Shown: one piece after another, positions 6,966 to 10,722 of the stretch
Layout of the letters: each line of letters starts with the position of its first letter
Numbering within the stretch: position 1 is the first letter of the stretch
Source: Acidobacteriota bacterium
GTDB lineage: Bacteria; Actinomycetota; Acidimicrobiia; Spongiisociales; UBA5794
Assembly: GCA_022574065.1 (NCBI GenBank)
Contig: JACZST010000041.1
Coordinates: 1-10,722, forward strand
Length of the DNA stretch: 10,722 nt
Reading direction: 5' to 3'
Made by a program: the position numbers and the translations under genes
The notes under the pieces: model-generated
What the model was told of the DNA's origin: nothing
What the model saw: the letters and a program-made list of their open reading frames with translations, nothing else
Database searches by the model: none

Positions 6966-7786
6966 GTGGCAACGGCTTCGGCCAGACGGACGAAATCATC
7001 CGGCGCCAGCTCCTCGGCTCGTCTGGTTGGATCGATGCCGGCCCGCTCCAAAACACCCGCCGGATCGTCGATCAGCGAGGCCAGGCTGCCGCGCAGCATC
7101 TTTCTCCGCTGCTGAAACGCAGCAACCGCCAGCGCAATGGCTTGCTCGGCCTGGGCCGGGGGCGCTATCCGCTCCAAGTCGACGACGGTGGAGGCGACGT
7201 TCGGCTCCGGGTAGAACACGTCGGGGCGGAGGGCAAAGGCCGCCCCGCCAGTGGCGTGGAGGGCGGCCACGATGCTGGGGATGCCGTACACCTTGGAGCC
7301 GGGTTGAGCGAAGATCCGTTGCGCCACCTCGGTCTGAACCGTGACCACGAACCGAGTGACGCGTGGCGCAAAACGCAGCGCATCGAGCAGGATCCCGGTT
7401 CCCACGTTGTACGGGAGGTTGGCGACGAGCGTCCAGGGCTCGCCGCTGAGGGCATCCTGGAGGTGGACCCGCGACGCATCCTGGTGGCGGATCTCGACGT
7501 TCGGCATCCCACCGAGCACCTCGTGGAGCACGCCGACCAGGCCGTCATCAATCTCGTAAACGATGACGGACGCACCGGACGCGGCGAGCTCAGTGGTCAG
7601 GGTCCCGGTCCCGCCGCCGACCTCGATCACCTTCGAGCCTGGACCGACACCGGAGAGCCCGACGATCTTGCGGATGATGTTGGGATCGGCGAGGAAATGC
7701 TGTCCAAGCGTCTTGCGGGGGGTCAGCTCGTGGCTGGTGAGCAACTGGCGGATACGGGTCCGCCCCTGCGGCGTCGGATCAGGCAC
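6962..7786 (-). CDS. rsmA: 16S rRNA (adenine1518/1519-N6)-dimethyltransferase RsmA (KsgA)
   Basis: This 274-residue SAM-dependent methyltransferase dimethylates two adjacent adenines in the 3' terminal hairpin of 16S rRNA during small-subunit maturation. Motifs are LGQHFLADPNIIRKIV (about 27-42), the SAM-binding IEVGGGTGTL (54-63), the acidic loop VYEIDDG (76-82), the catalytic NLPYNVG (123-129) and YGIPSI (167-172), with a C-terminal helical domain ending VRLAEAVAT. The frame stays open far upstream inside tatD. I choose GTG 7786 because GGAG lies 6 nt before it, the length then matches the family (E. coli 273 aa), and it overlaps the tatD end by 8 nt. A TTG at 7744 is the alternative. Loss of this enzyme gives kasugamycin resistance in many bacteria. 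Confidence 0.94.
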   Translation of the reverse strand: MPDPTPQGRTRIRQLLTSHELTPRKTLGQHFLADPNIIRKIVGLSGVGPGSKVIEVGGGTGTLTTELAASGASVIVYEIDDGLVGVLHEVLGGMPNVEIRHQDASRVHLQDALSGEPWTLVANLPYNVGTGILLDALRFAPRVTRFVVTVQTEVAQRIFAQPGSKVYGIPSIVAALHATGGAAFALRPDVFYPEPNVASTVVDLERIAPPAQAEQAIALAVAAFQQRRKMLRGSLASLIDDPAGVLERAGIDPTRRAEELAPDDFVRLAEAVAT

Positions 7787-8558
7787 CGGCGGCTCCAGGC
7801 GGAGCCCCGCCGAACACCCGGGCGGCGTGGACGGTGGAGAGCTCGGCAACGGTTTCGACGTCGACCCCCCAAACCCCGGCAAGGGCGTGGCCGTTGAGAA
7901 TGGCCCATTCGGGGCGGTTGTCCTCTCCCCGATGCGGATGCGGTGCCAGGTACGGGCTGTCGGTTTCGACCAACGTCCGCTCTGGCGGGGCCTCTGCGGC
8001 GCCGCGGCGAACGGTGTCACCGGTGGCGAACGTGATCGGCCCTGCATAGGAGAAGGTCACTCCGAGGTCGCGAAAGCGTTTGGTCCAGCGGGGTCCCCCG
8101 GTCCAGCAGTGCATGACCGCCCGCTCCCCGAGTGCGGCCGGTTCGAGGATGTCGTGGACATCGGCAAAGGCGTCCCGCACATGCACGATGACCGGCTTGT
8201 CCAGTTGCACGCCTAGCGCGACCTGGGCTTCGAATGCAGAGCGCTGTTGATCGCGGGGGGAGAGATCTCGGTAGTAGTCGAGGCCGCATTCACCGACGGC
8301 GTCGGCGTCGACGGCAAGCGCGGCGATCCGTCCCCGCTCGGCTTCCCATTTGCTGGCTTCGTGCGGGTGCAACCCTGCGCTCCAGCGAACCCGATCGGGA
8401 TGCCGGCCTGCGATGGCTCGTGCCTGCACGCTCGTCTCCAGGTCGGTCCCCGGGCACATCATCCACGAGATGCCTGCGGCGACGGCGCGTTCGATGACGG
8501 TGGCCGGATCCTCGGCCATGAGGAACAGATGGGAGTGGCTGTCGACCCAACTTGTCAC
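7779..8558 (-). CDS. tatD: TatD-family metal-dependent DNase/hydrolase
   Basis: This 259-residue TIM-barrel amidohydrolase belongs to the TatD family, associated with 3'-5' exonuclease activity and DNA repair or turnover. Metal-site motifs are DSHSHLF (His8 and His10), VGECGLDYYRD (Glu90), VIVHVRDA (His126), MHCWTGG (His150) and LVETDSPYLAPHPHRG (Asp200). The GTG at 8558 comes 2 nt after the stop of the upstream ORF, with GGAGG 7 nt before it. The longer upstream frame has no family similarity. The metG-tatD-rsmA order is typical of Actinomycetota and also of Bacillota, so co-expression is expected. The cellular role is not deducible from context. Confidence 0.93.
   Translation of the reverse strand: MTSWVDSHSHLFLMAEDPATVIERAVAAGISWMMCPGTDLETSVQARAIAGRHPDRVRWSAGLHPHEASKWEAERGRIAALAVDADAVGECGLDYYRDLSPRDQQRSAFEAQVALGVQLDKPVIVHVRDAFADVHDILEPAALGERAVMHCWTGGPRWTKRFRDLGVTFSYAGPITFATGDTVRRGAAEAPPERTLVETDSPYLAPHPHRGEDNRPEWAILNGHALAGVWGVDVETVAELSTVHAARVFGGAPPGAAGA
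7793..7796 (-). promoter_or_regulatory. Ribosome binding site supporting the rsmA GTG start
   Basis: GGAG on the - strand lies inside the end of tatD, 6 nt before GTG 7786. It favours this start over the in-frame upstream codons and the downstream TTG. Confidence 0.55.
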
Positions 8559-8560
8559 GG

Positions 8561-10393
8561 CTACTCCTCCTCGTCGATCGGCTCCATCTTGGCGTAGAGG
8601 GGGCCGAGTTCGGAGAGCTTGGTCCCCCCCGCGATCTCGGGACGCCGCCACGACGGGCCATGTTCGCCGAGCTCGACACCGAGTGCTCGCAGCACCCTCG
8701 TGGTCGTGAACGGAAGATAGGGATACAGGGCGACCGCGATTCCGGCGATGGCGTCGAGGGCGACCTTGAGGGTGGTCCCGGTTCGTTCCGTGTCGTCCGC
8801 CGCCGTCTTCCACGGCTCCCGTTCGTTCAGGTAGGCATTCACCGTCTGGGCGCCGGCCATGGCACGTTGCAGCCCTGCGCGCAACTTGATGGCACCGATC
8901 AGATCACCGACCTCATCGAGGGTGGCGTCGACGCTGGCGATCAACACAGCGTCTCGTTCGTCGGCGTCAACGGCCGCAGGGACGACGCTGTCGAAATAGC
9001 GACCGGTCATCGCAACCACCCGGTTGACCAGGTTTCCCCACGTCGCCACCAGCTCCTCGTTCACCCGCTTCACAAGGTCCTCGACGGTGATCTCGGTGTC
9101 GGAGGTCTCCGGGAAGTTGATCGAAACCGCATAGCGCAGCGCGTCCGGCTCGAACCGTTCCGTGTACCAGCCGATCGACCGTCCGATGCCGCGGCTCGCC
9201 GACGCCTGCTCACCGCCGAAGGTGACGAACTGGTTGGACGGCACATCTGTTGGCAGGTTCAGCCCGCCGTAGCCCATGAGCAGCGCCGGCCAGTACACGG
9301 CGTGGAACGGAATGTTGTCCTTGCCGATGAAGTAATAGGACTCCGCGCCCGGGTCCTCCCACCACGCCTTCCAGGCATCGGGTTCGCCGGCCAGCCTTGC
9401 CCACTCCTGAGGCGCCGACAAATAGCCCATGAGCGCCTCCCACCACACATAGATTGTCTTGCCAGGTCCTAGATCGTCGACCGGGAGCGGGATCCCCCAT
9501 TCGAGGTCGCGGGTGAAGGCCCGGTCGTGGAGGCCGTCTTCAACCATGCCGATGGCGAAGTTCAGGACGACGGTGCCGATGAACGCCAGACCCCGCAGAC
9601 CTCGAGCCCTTTGACCGGTCTGAGTTATCTCAAGACCAGGGAGGACGAATCGAGCCAAGACCTGAAGCAGAGATCCGAGACCCAATGCAATGGCGCCAAC
9701 AATGAGAACGACGGGAAGCACGTCGGTGTCGTCCGACAGCCATGGCCAGGCACCGATTAGGGCAGCGATCAGGGCTACGGCCGTGTATACGAACCACATC
9801 CACGGTGCTCGAAGAAACGCATACCAAGGAACTCCTTTTCGGACCGCGGCCTCAAAATTGGCGAATGATCCACGAACAACACTTGTATCGCTTCCGTAGA
9901 CCTCCAGACTGACTCCTTTTCGACGATGAAGGGTCAACAACGCCGAGAAGTTCGATTCCTTCAACGGGTACGGGCGGAAGATGCGCGAGTCGAAGTCAAA
10001 GTCCATATCTCGGTACACATAGGCCTGCGTTGTCTCGCCGACGGACAGTCGAAGACCTCCTACGTCCAACAAGCCAAGCTCGTCGACCAGATCGGACGCC
10101 CTGCCAGCATGGAAAAGGGAGAACTCCTTCTCGCTCACCGTCATTTGGGTTTCGTACTTCTCGAGAATTGCCTCGCGCTTGCGGACAGCCTGTCGCTCCA
10201 GGGTCTTGGACTCCGGCTTCTCTGCCTTCTGAACCGCGTGGTCCTCTTCGAACTCCTCCAGCTCGAGATCGCGATATTCCTCCGTGGGTTCTTCCATCAG
10301 GCCAGCGATACGTCCAATTGCAGAGGTGTCGCCAGCCCAGGCGTGGAAATGTTTCTTCGCCCGTGCTTGTCGTCGCAGCTTTCGAGTTGTCAC
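8561..10393 (-). CDS. metG: Chimeric ORF: unknown membrane protein fused to the C-terminal part of methionyl-tRNA synthetase
   Basis: This is a 610-codon ORF from GTG 10393 to TAG 8563-8561. Residues from about 286 on are MetRS: DGLHDRAFTRDLEWGIPLP (286-304), TIYVWWEALMGYL (313-325), SYYFIGKDNIPFHAVYWPA (352-370), the KMSKS region GEQASASRG (394-402), DALRY, then NEELVATWGNLVNRV (445-459) and the anticodon-binding helices with YLNEREPWK (521-529). The usual first ~220 residues of MetRS, with the HIGH motif and CP1/zinc region, are absent. Residues 1-284 are something else. There is a basic start (KLRRQARAKK), a strongly acidic/charged helical stretch (about 34-92), a mixed alpha/beta part (about 93-190) and three hydrophobic helices (about 198-219, 225-250, 267-284). 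I do not recognise this part. GC, counted by eye in 60-base rows, is 70-72% at 9361-9420 and 9481-9540 but 52-55% at 9601-9720 and 9841-9960. As it stands it cannot aminoacylate. It could be a deletion, a transfer or an assembly chimera. Confidence 0.85.
   Translation of the reverse strand: MTTRKLRRQARAKKHFHAWAGDTSAIGRIAGLMEEPTEEYRDLELEEFEEDHAVQKAEKPESKTLERQAVRKREAILEKYETQMTVSEKEFSLFHAGRASDLVDELGLLDVGGLRLSVGETTQAYVYRDMDFDFDSRIFRPYPLKESNFSALLTLHRRKGVSLEVYGSDTSVVRGSFANFEAAVRKGVPWYAFLRAPWMWFVYTAVALIAALIGAWPWLSDDTDVLPVVLIVGAIALGLGSLLQVLARFVLPGLEITQTGQRARGLRGLAFIGTVVLNFAIGMVEDGLHDRAFTRDLEWGIPLPVDDLGPGKTIYVWWEALMGYLSAPQEWARLAGEPDAWKAWWEDPGAESYYFIGKDNIPFHAVYWPALLMGYGGLNLPTDVPSNQFVTFGGEQASASRGIGRSIGWYTERFEPDALRYAVSINFPETSDTEITVEDLVKRVNEELVATWGNLVNRVVAMTGRYFDSVVPAAVDADERDAVLIASVDATLDEVGDLIGAIKLRAGLQRAMAGAQTVNAYLNEREPWKTAADDTERTGTTLKVALDAIAGIAVALYPYLPFTTTRVLRALGVELGEHGPSWRRPEIAGGTKLSELGPLYAKMEPIDEEE
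8566..8570 (-). promoter_or_regulatory. Ribosome binding site for tatD
   Basis: GGAGG on the - strand is formed by the Glu codons at the end of the upstream ORF, 7 nt before GTG 8558. It fixes the tatD start and couples its translation to the gene before it. Confidence 0.75.
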
Positions 10394-10722
10394 TAACCAC
10401 TCATCATATTGGCCGTCGCGCGTGTGCGTCCCAGGACTCGGGTGACGTCGACTAACGCTGGTGCATCGTCGGGAAGGTCAGCCGGGTTAGGCTCGGAAGC
10501 CGGACGTGGTGCGGCACCAGGCACGCCCTCCAGAATCAGGTCAAGGGGGGTCGACCGAGGCCGAGTCCAGCTCCCCTGGGGCGGCTTGATACGGGTGCCC
10601 CCCTCCAGATGGATCTCCCAGCCACCTCTGCCAAGTTTGCGGAGATCGACCCCAACCGCAGCATCAAAGCCGAAGCTGAGCTCGGACCGTTGTCGCCGAG
10701 GGTAACCCTTAGCTTCGCACAG
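10393..10722 (-). CDS. Unrecognised protein, 3' end only
   Basis: A frame open from the right edge runs 109 codons to TAG 10395-10393. That stop overlaps by one base the GTG start of the next ORF (TAGTG), a layout typical of translationally coupled genes. The visible part has a beta-rich first half (RSELSFGFDAAVGVDLRK, then GGWEIHLEGGTRIKPP), a Pro/Ala-rich acidic stretch (PGAAPRPASEPNPADLPDD) and the end ATANMMSG. I see no membrane helix or known motif. It probably belongs with the unknown N-terminal half of the following ORF rather than with metG. Confidence 0.5.
   Translation of the reverse strand: MCEAKGYPRRQRSELSFGFDAAVGVDLRKLGRGGWEIHLEGGTRIKPPQGSWTRPRSTPLDLILEGVPGAAPRPASEPNPADLPDDAPALVDVTRVLGRTRATANMMSG

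Noticed and set aside
7787..8047. N-terminal extension of RsmA inside tatD
   Set aside because: Pro/Arg/Ser-rich translation of the antisense-phase tatD codons. The family length and the ribosome binding site fit GTG 7786.
8552..9472. Long + strand ORF (306 codons) opposite the MetRS portion
   Set aside because: An antisense shadow. The - strand encodes unmistakable MetRS sequence.
1..10722. CRISPR array, insertion-sequence ends or a toxin-antitoxin/defence cassette
   Set aside because: I looked for regularly spaced repeats, transposase motifs and paired small genes. Apart from the integrase remnant none are visible.

Overview
The window looks like chromosomal DNA of a high-GC Gram-positive bacterium (Actinomycetota). 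The evidence is the base composition, the frequent GTG starts, and the gene order metG-tatD-rsmA-ispE-(tRNA-Gln)-glmU-prs, a classic actinobacterial housekeeping run. No genus can be named from sequence reading alone.

Left part (1-3369, + strand): the last 46 codons of rtcB (RNA ligase); a 434-base gap holding a perfect 10-bp inverted repeat; a CapA-type (PGA_cap) metallophosphatase gene; a 390-base gap with a degenerate tRNA-3'-half-like sequence; and an exported thioredoxin domain fused to a DsbD-like membrane domain. Between this part and the next lies a 42-codon remnant of a tyrosine recombinase (3388-3516, - strand).

Central and right part (3572-10393, - strand): a tightly packed run read from right to left. 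It comprises a metG-derived ORF, tatD, rsmA, ispE, a tRNA-Gln(TTG) gene, glmU and prs. tatD/rsmA and rsmA/ispE overlap, metG/tatD are 2 nt apart and glmU/prs 13 nt apart, so they are very likely co-transcribed. Their products serve translation (MetRS, RsmA, tRNA-Gln), the MEP isoprenoid pathway (IspE), UDP-GlcNAc for the cell wall (GlmU) and PRPP for nucleotide synthesis (Prs). TatD is a metal-dependent nuclease. The rpfB gene often found between tatD and rsmA in actinobacteria is absent, and the rplY-pth pair usual after prs is not present; the recombinase remnant lies there instead.

The standout feature is the 610-codon ORF at 8561-10393. Its last ~325 codons are the C-terminal part of methionyl-tRNA synthetase. 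Its first ~284 codons are an unrelated charged and membrane-spanning protein of lower GC, and the MetRS half with the HIGH motif and zinc domain is missing. Upstream, overlapping it by 1 nt, is the end of another unrecognised ORF running off the right edge. This is either a real rearrangement or transfer into metG, or an assembly chimera; the sequence alone cannot decide. I see no convincing new multi-gene system. The oddities worth following are this junction and the decayed integration traces at the other end of the housekeeping block.
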